Assembly: GCA_922989275.2 (NCBI GenBank)
Contig: OV277869.1
Span: 3,153,190 to 3,217,189, forward strand
Length of the DNA stretch: 64,000 nt
Direction: 5' to 3'
DNA from: Gari tellinella
Taxonomy: Eukaryota; Mollusca; Bivalvia; Cardiida; Psammobiidae
In this document: positions 12,601-24,600 of the stretch, in pieces
Numbering within the stretch: position 1 is the first letter of the stretch
Layout of the letters: each line of letters starts with the position of its first letter
Position numbers and translations under genes: made by a program
Notes under the pieces: model-generated
The model's input: only the letters and a program-made list of their open reading frames with translations
The model's database searches: none
What the model was told of the DNA's origin: nothing

Positions 12601-15600
12601 TGTTTATGTCATTATGCAATATTGAGAGATAAAATTTACCACGCTGAGGTGGTTTTCACCCTATTTGAAAGTACAGTTAACCCGTATTATCCCATAAATA
12701 CGCATTTCTACGCCTTTTATTCAGTCCTTCATTGAGTAGAATAGTTCTAATTAAAAATACAGTCAAGAATATGTTCCATAAGAAATATTTTCTATATTCT
12801 AGCAGATGGTAGCTTAAAGCAGGCTGAAAGTAAAGCAGAATGTGCCTTAACCCTTTACCTCATAGCCTGTTTCTAGTTTTGTAGACAGATGACCACTTAA
12901 AGCAGGTTGAAAGTAAAGCAGAATGTGCCTTAAGGCACATTCTGCTTTACTTTCAGCATGCTTTAAGCTAAAATCTGCTAGGTTATATAAAATATTTGTA
13001 ATAGTAATTGTTCATGAGGGTATAAACGGGAACTATTTTCTTCAGCGGAGGAATAAATTAGATACGCTAAAAGTCGCTTCTATGGGGGAAAGGGTTAAGG
13101 CACATTCTGCTTCACATTCAACTTGCTTTAAGTGGTCACGTACCTTTAATACTAGAAACAGGCTATGGATTACCTAACTATTGTCTATTTTTAGGTTTTA
13201 ACCTACATGTAGTGGATCACTTTGGACCCAATGTTCTAAATGACCGTGTGATTCTCTTTGAACATCCCAGCGAGGCTCTTTGCAACAACTATGTGGCACA
13301 GATTGAGTTATTTCTATCTGGTAAGTATAGTCATGTGTAAAGCGGGGCTCCAGAAAAGTATGGGGAGTTTTTCAGAAAACAAAAATCTTTATGTCTGCAT
13401 TAAACCCTATGGTGTGACTCCATAGGATTTGGTTCTAAAATGAAGGGGATTATGTTGATTTTATTCAGTTTACTGCCTCTTATCTGGAGCCCTGTAATTA
13501 AAACTATCAATAATAGAGAGCCCCTATAGGAGACCTCTGATCAGGGTCTACCCTGTTTGCTAATTTTGTAGTAGTTTTGATTAAAGTACCCACAAATTCC
13601 GAGTTAACTGATTCACATTTTGGTATTTAAAAAGATCCACAAAGGAACTAGATAACCAACAAGATTTACTTAGTGTTGAGATAATATGAAATTATTGCAT
13701 TCGCTCAAATCTTATATATTGTATTTCCACCCTGCTAGGCCTTTATGAAATATTAATCTTGTAGACAAATTTTACACATCATATTTTGGCTAAATACGTC
13801 CTTCCCTTAAATTCAAATGGTTAATTTGCCAATCATTTTCTGTCATTCTTTTTGCATGAACACTAAAACAAATGCATTTGTTATATTTTTCTGTTTCCAT
13901 TTGTTATATATTCAACTCCAACTCTTGCCTTACTAGTTGTGAAAGGTGAAATACTTTACAAAGAGAGACAAATACATGTGTGTCAAACAAAAATACTTGA
14001 TTGCACGTCATCATAAAACACTGGTAAGAATATACATGTATCAGTTCTTAAATATTTGTTACTGAACACTTCCAACATGAATGTGTGGAATAATTAACCC
14101 ACCTCTATATTTGACATAGGCAAACAGTGTAGACTCTGATCAGAGGCCGCATTATGCGGCGTCTGATCAGAGTCTACACTGTTTGCTGATAGGAATTTCA
14201 ATATAAAACAAAATGAAAATTTTGACCAGGCATCCCTTTGATAAAAAATGGACTAATCCAATATATAAACATGGAAGAATCCACTGGGCGCATAATGTGG
14301 TATTTGACACATACATCTAGATCTATTAACACCCCCCCCCCTTTAAATATATAGTAAAAAAAACATTTTTTTTTTTAAAAAAGGGGGGAGGGGTGTTAAT
14401 TTAATAGATCTAGATGTATGTGTCAAATACCTGTGGAAGAATCCACTTGGCACAAAAGGGTTAATAATCTGTTATTTGTTTACAGAGCTGAGAACGAGGC
14501 CCAAGTATATCAAGCTGTTTCTCCAACCGTATGCGGGAGCCCCGGTAAAGGGTAAAACAGTCTACAAGAACAAGGTGGTACCGTTGTTTGAAGCTGCAGG
14601 TGTCAACATAGACTGTGTCGGTATGTACAGTTTTAATATATATACAGTGGAGAAGACGTTATTCTTTCCCAATAAATGTGTTTATGCTAAAATCATTATG
14701 TCCATTGCAAACAGTTTTGAGCCAGATCAGACGCCGGGTAACCCGCGTCTGATCTGGCTCAAAACTGTTTGCCACTCAGATTATAAAAACAATTCAAACA
14801 TTTCTAGAAATTGTATGTTTCTACATTTTATTGAACTCATTTGCAGAACAATAAGGTCTTCTCTACTGTACATGTCTTCTGTTGAGGCATGTGCCTCTAC
14901 AGGGCTGCCATTTCTCCGGATTTTTTCCCAGTTCATGGTAGCTTAAAGCAGGCTGAAAGTAAAGCAGAATGCGCCCTAAGGCGCATTCTGCTTTACTTAC
15001 ATCCTGCTTTAAGTAGTCGCATGTCAATAAAACAAGAAAAAGGCTATGGCTATGGCTATGTACCGATTCGTAAAATCGCACTTGAAAAATGCAAATTTAG
15101 AAATCTTAGGATTTTTCATGTCAACTTATGGCAGCCCTGCCTCTATTATTGAAAATACGGTATTTATGAAGTAAAGGGTTAAGTAGTTGGTTTTGAGGTT
15201 TTAGACTGTAATTGAGTTTAGAGTTTTCACTAACTATTTCAGAGCTGGAACACAATGAACACATCAAACAGGAGATGTGCCATATAAACCTTGAGGATTT
15301 TGACTGGTTAGTAAATCTATTTCTTATAGTGAATATTCATGACTACAAATTGGAAATATTTTCTTCAGTGAAGGAATATATTATAGGTGTATTCATGGAT
15401 TAACACATTTAACCCTATCAAAGAGTATACTCATCATTCACAAACAATGTACATGTGAGGAGTGCAGTTGTTCTATGCAAACAATTCCTTAAGGAGCCCC
15501 TGTTCAGGATCTCCACTGTTTGTCATTTTCCAACATATTTTTAAAATCAGTCATAAAAACTTATAAACTCTTTCAACACTAAGTAATTCATGTTGGTTTT

Positions 15601-18600
15601 TAGGTTTCCTAGTGGATCATTTTAGTAACCAAAACATGAACTAATTAACTTGGAGTTCTCGGTTTAGGTTAATAAATACTGGTCTAAATTAGCAAACGAT
15701 GCAGACCCTGATCAGGGTCTACACTGTTTGCAAATGTAATTAGTATATTTTGAACAAGTCCATGGTGTTGAATGGGTAAATTTTAAACTGGAATGCTCCA
15801 TTTAAAGTTCCAGTGGTGAATGAGTTAACCCTTTGAACCCTAGTCCCGCCTATAGGCGTCCTTTTCAAACAGTGTACATGTGAATAGTACACTTGTCCTA
15901 TGCAAACATTGAGGACCCAGATCAGAGGGCTCCGAAAGGAGCCCTCTGATCAGGGTCTTCACTGTTTGTCACAATGCCAAACATTGACAAAAACAACCCT
16001 TAAAGTCAGGATTGAACTAAACTAAAATGGAAACTGGGATTGTCCATTTAAAGTTCCAGTGGTGAATGAGTTAACACAATTCTGATTGTAGTTTCTCTTC
16101 CTTGTGACTTTTACAGTGTTGTTGCCATGGGAGGGGACGGTACAGTAAACAAGGTGGCCAACGGCCTCCTCAACAACTCACAGAAATGTAAAGACGTGGA
16201 AATCAAGCCAGGTTTTACACCTGTACGGGCCAGGACACCTCTTGGCATAATACCCACTGGTACGTTCCTAAACACACTTAGTCCTAGCAAGGAGCATACT
16301 GGTCAGTAGCAAATCTCTCTATTACAACCACTAAATTGTCTTAATTATTAGGTATGTAGGACAGGTGACTGCTTAAAACAAGGTGAAAGTAAAACAGAAA
16401 GCTCCTATAGGAACTTTCTGTTTTACTGTCACCTTGCTTTAATCTGTCAACTTGCTTTTATACAATCAATAAGACTTCGTTTTAGTGGTCTATAATAGAA
16501 AGGTTTTACTGTATTTTGAAAAGGTCCTTGTCAAGTAAGGGAGTTTCAAACCTTTTCAGGGCTCAAGATAGGAGGAGTATTTGAAAAACAAAAATCTTTA
16601 TTTCTACATTAAACCCTATGATGTAGCTGCATGCTCATTAGAGTTGTCTCTTTGAGACGATTATAATCCAATAGTAACACCATAGGATTTGGTGCTAAAA
16701 TGAGTGAGAAAATGCTGGATTTGTTCTGTTTACTCCCTCTTAAATGGAGCCCTACCTGCAATTTGTGATAAGGGGAGTTTTTCAAAAACTAGAATATTTA
16801 TTCTGCATTAATTAAACCCTATGGTGTCACTACTCATTAGAATTATCATCTTAAAGAGACAATTCTAATGAAAAAAGTAACATCAAAGGATTTGGTGCTG
16901 AAATGAGTGAGCTTACTCCCTCTTATCTGGAGCCCTGCCTTTTGTGTTTTAAGTACAACCAACAATGTAGCCCAGACTGTCCATGGCACTGACGATATAG
17001 TCAAACCTTTTATGTTTCAGGTACGACCAATGATATATGTCGTACTCTCCATGGCACTGACGATATAGTCACAGCAGTTCTTCACATCATCATGGGCAAT
17101 AGAATGGGAGTGGATATATGTTCCTCATTCAAGCAGGAGACGTTTCTCCAGTGGTTCTTTAATGCCCAGTATGGGTTTGCAGGAAATGTACTATTTTATC
17201 GACATCGCTACAAGTCTATTGGCAAGCGTGCATTAGAACCAGGATTTATCAAAGCCTTGACTAAAGCAAAATTCAGGTGAGAGGTTTGAGAATTCATTTT
17301 CAATTTAACCCATAACCACATAGTATATATTTTTAGTTTTGAAGATAGGTGAACGATTAAAGCAGGTTGAAAGTACAGCAGAATGTGCCTTAAGGTGCAT
17401 TCTGCTATACTTTCAGCCTGCTTTAAGCCACCTTCATTTAAGATATGAATTATAATTTTATGAAGCATATTCATGACTGTATAAAATGAAATGTTTTTTT
17501 CAGTGAAGGAATAAACTAAAGACGTAAAAATGTGTATCTGTGGAGAAAATGTGTTAAAGAGACTCGCAACCAGATTTAGCATTAAAAATAGTAATTTGAA
17601 AAATATGTGGCAAACGCTCATATAAACGGGTAAGAATTAGTTTAGGATAAGAAATTCTGTTTAAAAAATGCATTTCAATAAAAAAAGATATTGAGCTCTG
17701 GTGGGAATCGAACCCGGGACCTGGCATGCGTGGACAGAAGGCAAAATAAGGAAACCACTTAAACCACTGTGCTACCCAACCATTCATATATCTGGATCGA
17801 TTTAAAGTATTTTTCTGTGTGGCGATGGAGAGTAAATACCACTCCATAATTCGGCTCGGGTTTTTGTCTGAGCCCGTGATCAATTTCTATAGCGTCTTTC
17901 GACGCTATGGATAAAACAATGGAAAATATCTAAAAAACTAAGATTTGAAGACTTTTCTAGAGGGTGTTTTTAGACTGGCCATATTTTCCCAATGCCAGAT
18001 GCACGATAATGCTACCCTTTTGGTTATATTTGAGTATTTTCTTTTATTTTTGCAAATACACCATCTGGTTGCGAGTCGCTTTAAGGTTGTTATAATGGGA
18101 AATACAGTGTTTCCTCCCTATAAAGGCCCTCCCAACAGTGACTCCCTTCTTACTACAAGGTCAGGGCTGCCATAAGTTGACATGAAAAATCCTAAGATTT
18201 CGAAATTTGCATTTTTCAAGTGCAATTTTACGAGTTGTACCTTTACCCCATAACCTATTTCTAGTTTTGTTGACATGCGACTACTTAAAGCAGGCTGTAA
18301 GTAAAGCAGAATGCGCCTTAGGGCGCATTCTGCTTTACTTTCAGCCTTCTTTAAGCTACCATGAACTCGGAAAAAATCCGGAGATTTAGGAAAAATCCGG
18401 AGAAATGGCAGCCCTGCAAGGTTTGCTGCTGCTTCCCAAAAAAGACATTTATGTGTAAACACTTTAACTGTTGCAATACTGCTTCAACTTGTCGTCTGTT
18501 CTATTTACTGTTGCAATACTGCTTCAACTTGTCGTCTGTTCTATTTACTGTTGCAATACTGCCTCAACTTGTCGTCTGTTCTATTTACTGTTGCAATACT

Positions 18601-21600
18601 GCCTCAACTTGTCGTCTGTTCTATTAACTGTTGCAATACTGCTTCAACTTGTCGTCTGTTCTATTTACTGTTGCAATACTGCCTCAACTTGTCATCTGTT
18701 CTATTTTATCAAAGTTACATTTTAGTGGACATTTTGACATAAGAAATATAATGACAAGTGACAAACACTTTGAATCCAGATCAGACGCCACGTGATGCTG
18801 TGTCTGATCTTGATACAAGCTGTTTGCAAATGAAAGCCAACTCTTTTTTTTGCCTCCCTATAACAACTCCAGAGCTCCAGATAAGAGGGAGTAAACTGAA
18901 CAAATTCAAAATTATCTCACTCATTTCAGCACCAAACCCTATGGTGTTACTACTCATTAGAATCGTCTCTTCGAGACGATTCTAATGAGTAGTGACACCA
19001 TAAGGTTTAAAGCAGAAATAAAGATTTTAATTTTTGAAATACTCCCCTTATCTGGAGCCCAGCAACTCCCTTAGAATAACACACAATCTTTGTCTCCTGT
19101 TGGGTATTGTTGTAGAGAGGGAGCACTGTAATGCCATTTTGTCCCATTTTTCGCCTATGTGGGATAGAGATTTGCCCTGTGGGGAATCACTCTATCCTCC
19201 ATACCACATGACGTCTTTTATTGTTTGCCGAGTTTAACCACAAGCGCTGCATGAGGCGAGTAATTAAATGACATCTCGAGGGCTTGGTGCAAAACTATTG
19301 TAACTCCCTCACAATTCTTTTCTGATGACGTTACTATAAACAATGTCATGTTTTGGCAGGAAAAAAAGTACACACAAACCGCAATTATTTCATTATGTAT
19401 ATAATTTTTTAATGATTTAAATGGGAGAAAAAAAATCCACCATTCGTTTTGTTGATGTAGGATAGGAATTTCTCCCCCTTTGGCCAGTGAATTCACGCAG
19501 GGACTCTGCAAGCCTCTTCCCTGCATGAATTTTTTTACCCTCGGGGGAGAAAATTCCTATCCTACATCAACACTCATGGTGGATTCTTATAATCCCCAGT
19601 GTCCTGATCTAGCCTGTCTATTATTCTAGGTCGTACAAGTGTGATGTTGAGTATATTCCCTGTCAGACCGAAGTCCCAGCCAACAGACAGTACCTAGAGT
19701 GTTACAGAGGGTAAGATAATACTTTAGTATTGAGTCATATTAAACAATAACCCTATAGCCTGTTTCTAGTTTCTGTAAGATAATTATGTCTTATCAATTT
19801 AACCCATTATTAGCCTGTTTCCAGTTTTAAAAACAAGGAACTTATAATTAAAGCAGGTTGAAAGTAAAGCAGAACAAAACGGAACTATCTTCTATAGTGG
19901 TGGAATAAATTAAATGCGTACAATGCATTAAAGCGACTCGCAACCAGATGGTGCATTAAAAATAGTAATTTGTAAATATGTGTCAAACGCTTATATAAAT
20001 GGTAAAGAATTAGTTTAGGATAAGAAATTCTGTTTAAAAAAATGTATTTCAATAAAAAAAAATTATTGGTCTCTGGTGGGATTCGAACCCGTGGCCCGGC
20101 ATTGGCGGACAGAAGGCAAAATAGGGGAAACCGCTTAGACCAATGGACCACGGAACTATTCGTTTATCTCGGATCGATTTAACGTATTTCAATGTGTAGC
20201 GGTCGAAAGTGCATACAACTTCGTAATTCGGCTCGTGTTTATGTCTGAGCCCGTGTAGAGAAGCAACAACAACAACTATACCGTCTACTAGTCGGTATAG
20301 AAAAACGATGGAAAATATCTAAAAATCTAAGATTCGGTGACGATTCTTGAGACTTTTTTTGGACTGATCATATTTGTTTAATGTCAGAAGCCAAATAATG
20401 CCACAAATTTGCTTTTATTTGAGTATTTTATTTTATTTTGACAAGTACACCATCCGGTTGCGAGTCCCTTTAAAGCAGGCTGAAAGTAAAGCAGAATGCA
20501 CTTTAAGCCTCCAAAAGGCTAAGATATAGAAATACGTTGTTATGTTACATATGCATGACTTCATAAATTGGAACTATTTTCTGTAGTGGCAGAATAACAT
20601 AAAAGCATAAAAAGGGTATAAAAATGGGTTAAATGATACGAACCATGTCATGAGAAAACCATAGTCAATGTTTTAAAATGCAAATATGGTAGCCTAATTC
20701 AGGATAAAAGTAATGCAGATTGTTCATATAGGTCTGTCCCATGTTATATGTTTGTTACAGTGGAGAATCTGTTATTCTTTCCCGTTTAAACGCAAACGCA
20801 AAGCACTAAAACGTAGAAAAGAGCAATTTTTGGACAATTCTGATAATTCTTGTTTATCTTGGTGGAAAACAGTTTGGAGCCTGATCAGACGCCGGGTTAC
20901 CCGGCGTCTGATCTGGCTCCAAACTGCAAATAATAGTTTTAGCGTAAACGCGTTTATTGGGAAAGAATAACAGATTCTCCACTGTAGCGTTACTCACCTT
21001 ATCACAGTGCTCAATAAAGAAGATGACATTTTTTTCCTATTTTCTGGTATTTATTTTTATTTACACAATTTTTTATTTATTAAACAAGCATTGTACACAA
21101 TCAGTACACATACATTTCATTCAACATTCATATCCAACAAAGATTGTTTACCAATGCAAAAAGCAAACAGAGTAACACATAGAGAAAGACGACAATGTGA
21201 AAGAAATAACCATATTTCATTTGGCAAGAATATTTGGGAGGCAAATCTATTTTTGAATTAAAGCTAAAATTGTATTGTCATGAATACAATTAGTTTAATA
21301 GTTAGTGGTGACAGTAGAATCTCTTTATTATGACCACTTTAATTATTGGGTTAATTACTGGGTGTAAAAGACAGGTGCCTGCTTTAAACAAGGTGACAAT
21401 AAAAGAGAAGGCTCTTTTAGGAGCTTTGTGTTTTACTGTTGCCTTGCTTTAAGCTGCCTTATACAATCAATTAGCATTCCATTTAGTTTTACTCTTCTAA
21501 TGGTTTAGGTGTGATGTATGCTGGACGAAGAGGTATTGTGTAGTCTATTTATCCTAGTTACTAATGTTGTAGGTGTTATCTATGCTGGGTATGGGAGTTA

Positions 21601-24600
21601 ATGTTTAGACTATATACATGTACCCTGGTTACTAATGTTGTAAGTGTTATGTATGCTGGAATGAGAGTTAATGTTTAGTCTATATACCCTGGTTACTAAT
21701 GATGTAGGTGTGATGTATGCTGGTATGAGAGTTAATGTTTAGTCTATATACCCTGGTTAGTAATGTTGTAAGTGTTATGTATGCTGGAATGAGAGTTAAT
21801 GTTTAGTCTATATACCCTGGTTACTAATGTTGTAAGTGTGATGTATGCTGGAATGAGAGTTAATGTTTAGTCTATATACCCTGGTTACTAATGTTGTAAG
21901 TGTTATGTATGCTGGTATGAGAGTTAATGTTTAGACTATATACATGTACCCTGGTTACTAATGTTGTAAGTGTTATGTATGCTGGTATGAGAGTTAATGT
22001 TTAGACTATATACCCTGGTTACTAATGTTGTAAGTGTTATGTATGCTGGAATGAGAGTTAATGTTTAGTATATATACCCTGGTTACTAATGTTGTAAGTG
22101 TGATGTATGCTGGTATGAGAGTTAATGTTTAGTCTATATATACCCTGTTTACTAATGTTGTAAGTGTGATGTATGCTGGTATGAGAGTTAATGTTTAGAC
22201 TATGTACCCTGGTTACTAATGTTGTAAGTGTTATGTATGCTGGTATGAGAGTTAATGTTTAGACTATATACCCTGGTTACTTATGTTGTAGGTGTGATGT
22301 ATGCTGGTATGAGAGTTAATGTTTAGACTATATACCCTGGTTACTAATGTTGTAAGTGTTATGTATGCTGGTATGAGAGTTAATGTTTAGACTATATACC
22401 CTGGTTACTAATGTTGTAAGTGTTATGTATGCTGGTATGAGAGTTAATGTTTAGACTATATACCCTGGTTTCTAATGTTGTAGGTGTGATGTATGCTGGT
22501 ATGAGAGTTAATGTTTAAACTATATACCCTGGTTTCTAATGTTGTAGGTGTGATGTATGCTGGTATGAGAGATAATGTTAAAACTATATACCATGGTGAC
22601 TAATGTTGTAGGTGTGATGTATGCTGGTATGAGAGATAATGTTTAGACTATATACCATGGTTACTAATGTTGTAGGTGTGATGTATGCTGGTATGAGAGT
22701 TAATGTTTAGACTATATACCCTAGTTATTAATGTTGTAGGTGTGATGTATGCTGGTATGAGAGTTAATGTTTAGTCTATATACCCTGGTTACTAATGTTG
22801 TAAGTGTGATGTATGCTGGTATGAGAGTTAATGTTTAGACTATGTACCCTGGTTACTAATGTTGTAAGTGTTATGTATGCTGGTATGAGAGTTAATGTTT
22901 AGACTATATACCCTGGTTACTTATGTTGTAGGTGTGATGTATGCTGGTATGAGAGTTAATGTTTAGACTATATACCCTGGTTACTAATGTTGTAAGTGTT
23001 ATGTATGCTGGTATGAGAGTTAATGTTTAGACTATATACCCTGGTTACTAATGTTGTAAGTGTTATGTATGCTGGTATGAGAGTTAATGTTTAGACTATA
23101 TACCCTGGTTTCTAATGTTGTAGGTGTGATGTATGCTGGTATGAGAGTTAATGTTTAGACTATATACCCTGGTTTCTAATGTTGTAGGTGTGATGTATGC
23201 TGGTATGAGAGATAATGTTTAAACTATATACCATGGTGACTAATGTTGTAGGTGTGATGTATGCTGGTATGAGAGTTAATGTTTAGACTATATACCCTAG
23301 TTATTAATGTTGTAGGTGTGATGTATGCTGGTATGAGAGTTAATGTTTAGACTATATATCCTAGTTACTAATGTTGTAGGTGTGATGTATGCTGGTATGA
23401 GAGTTAATGTTTAGACTATATATCCTAGTTATTAATGTTGTAGGTGTGATGTATGCTGGTATGAGAGTTAATGTTTAGACTATATACCCTGGTTACTAAT
23501 ATTGTAGGTGTTATGTATGCTGGTATGAGAGTTAATGTTTAGACTATATACCCTAGTTATTAATGTTGTAGGTGTGATGTATGCTGGTATGAGAGTTAAT
23601 GTTTAGACTATATATCCTAGTTATTAATGTTGTAGGTGTGATGTATGCTGGTATGAGAGTTAATGTTTAGACTATATACCCTAGTTATTAATGTTGTAGG
23701 TGTGATGTATGCTGGTATGAGAGTTAATGTTTAGACTATATATCCTAGTTACTAATGTTGTAGGTGTGATGTATGCTGGTATGAGAGTTAATGTTTAGAC
23801 TATATACCCTAGTTATTAATGTTGTAGGCGTGATGTATGCTGGTATGAGAGTTAATGTTTAGACTATATATCCTATTTATTAATGTTGTAGGTGTGATGT
23901 ATGCTGGTATGAGAGTTAATGTTTAGACTATATATCCTAGTTATTAATGTTGTAGGTGTGATGTATACTGGTATGAGAGTTAATGTTTAGACTATATACC
24001 CTGGCTACTAATGTTGTAGGTGTGATGTATGCTGGCATGAGAGTTAATGTTTAGACTATATACCCTAGTTATTAATGTTGTAGGTGTGATGTATGCTGGT
24101 ATGAGAGTTAATGTTTAGACTATATACCCTGGTTACTAATGTTGTAAGTGTGATGTATGCTGGTATGAGAGTTAATGTTTAGACTATATACCCTGGTTAC
24201 TAATGTTGTAGGTGTGATGTATACTGGTATGATAGTTAATGTTCAGTCTATATACCCCGGTTACAAATGTTGTAAGTGTGATGTATGCTGGTATGAGAGT
24301 TAATGTTTAGACTATATACCCTGGTTACTAATGTTGTAGGTGTGATGTATGCTGGTATGATAGTAAATGTTCAGTCTATATACCCTGGTTACTAATGTTG
24401 TAAGTGTGATGTATGCTGGTATGAGAGTTAATGTTTAGACTATATACCCTAGTTATTAATGTTGTAGGTGTGATGTATGCTGGTATGAGAGTTAATGTTT
24501 AGACTATATACCCTGGTTACTAATGTTGTAGGTGTGATGTATGCTGGTATGAGAGTTAATGTTTAGACTATATACCCTAGTTATTAATGTTGTAGGTGTG

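Larger units (their letters stand above)
18103..19130. mobile_element. Family B MITE containing three nested insertions or expansions
   Basis: The outer element runs from TACAGTGTTTCCTCCCTATA to TAGAGAGGGAGCACTGTA. Inside it are a CAGGGCTGCC-type MITE (18166-18416), a 40-bp tandem repeat expansion (18468-18707) and a family D MITE (18869-19062). The B core palindrome is at about 18764-18828. Confidence 0.8.

Noticed and set aside
14476..14946. 156-codon frame running through CERKL exon 4
   Set aside because: Only 14486-14620 is coding. The extension reads past a good donor (CG|GTATGT) into a family C MITE.
18361..18742. Repetitive open frames rich in Cys, Leu and Val across the 40-bp tandem repeat
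   Set aside because: All three frames are open only because the 40-bp unit lacks stops in them. No splice context, and the sequence lies inside a transposon.
20070..20153. tRNA gene on the - strand (and 17695-17777)
   Set aside because: The B box is excellent, but the acceptor ends do not pair and the A box to B box interval is not tRNA-like. Both copies are inside family K elements.
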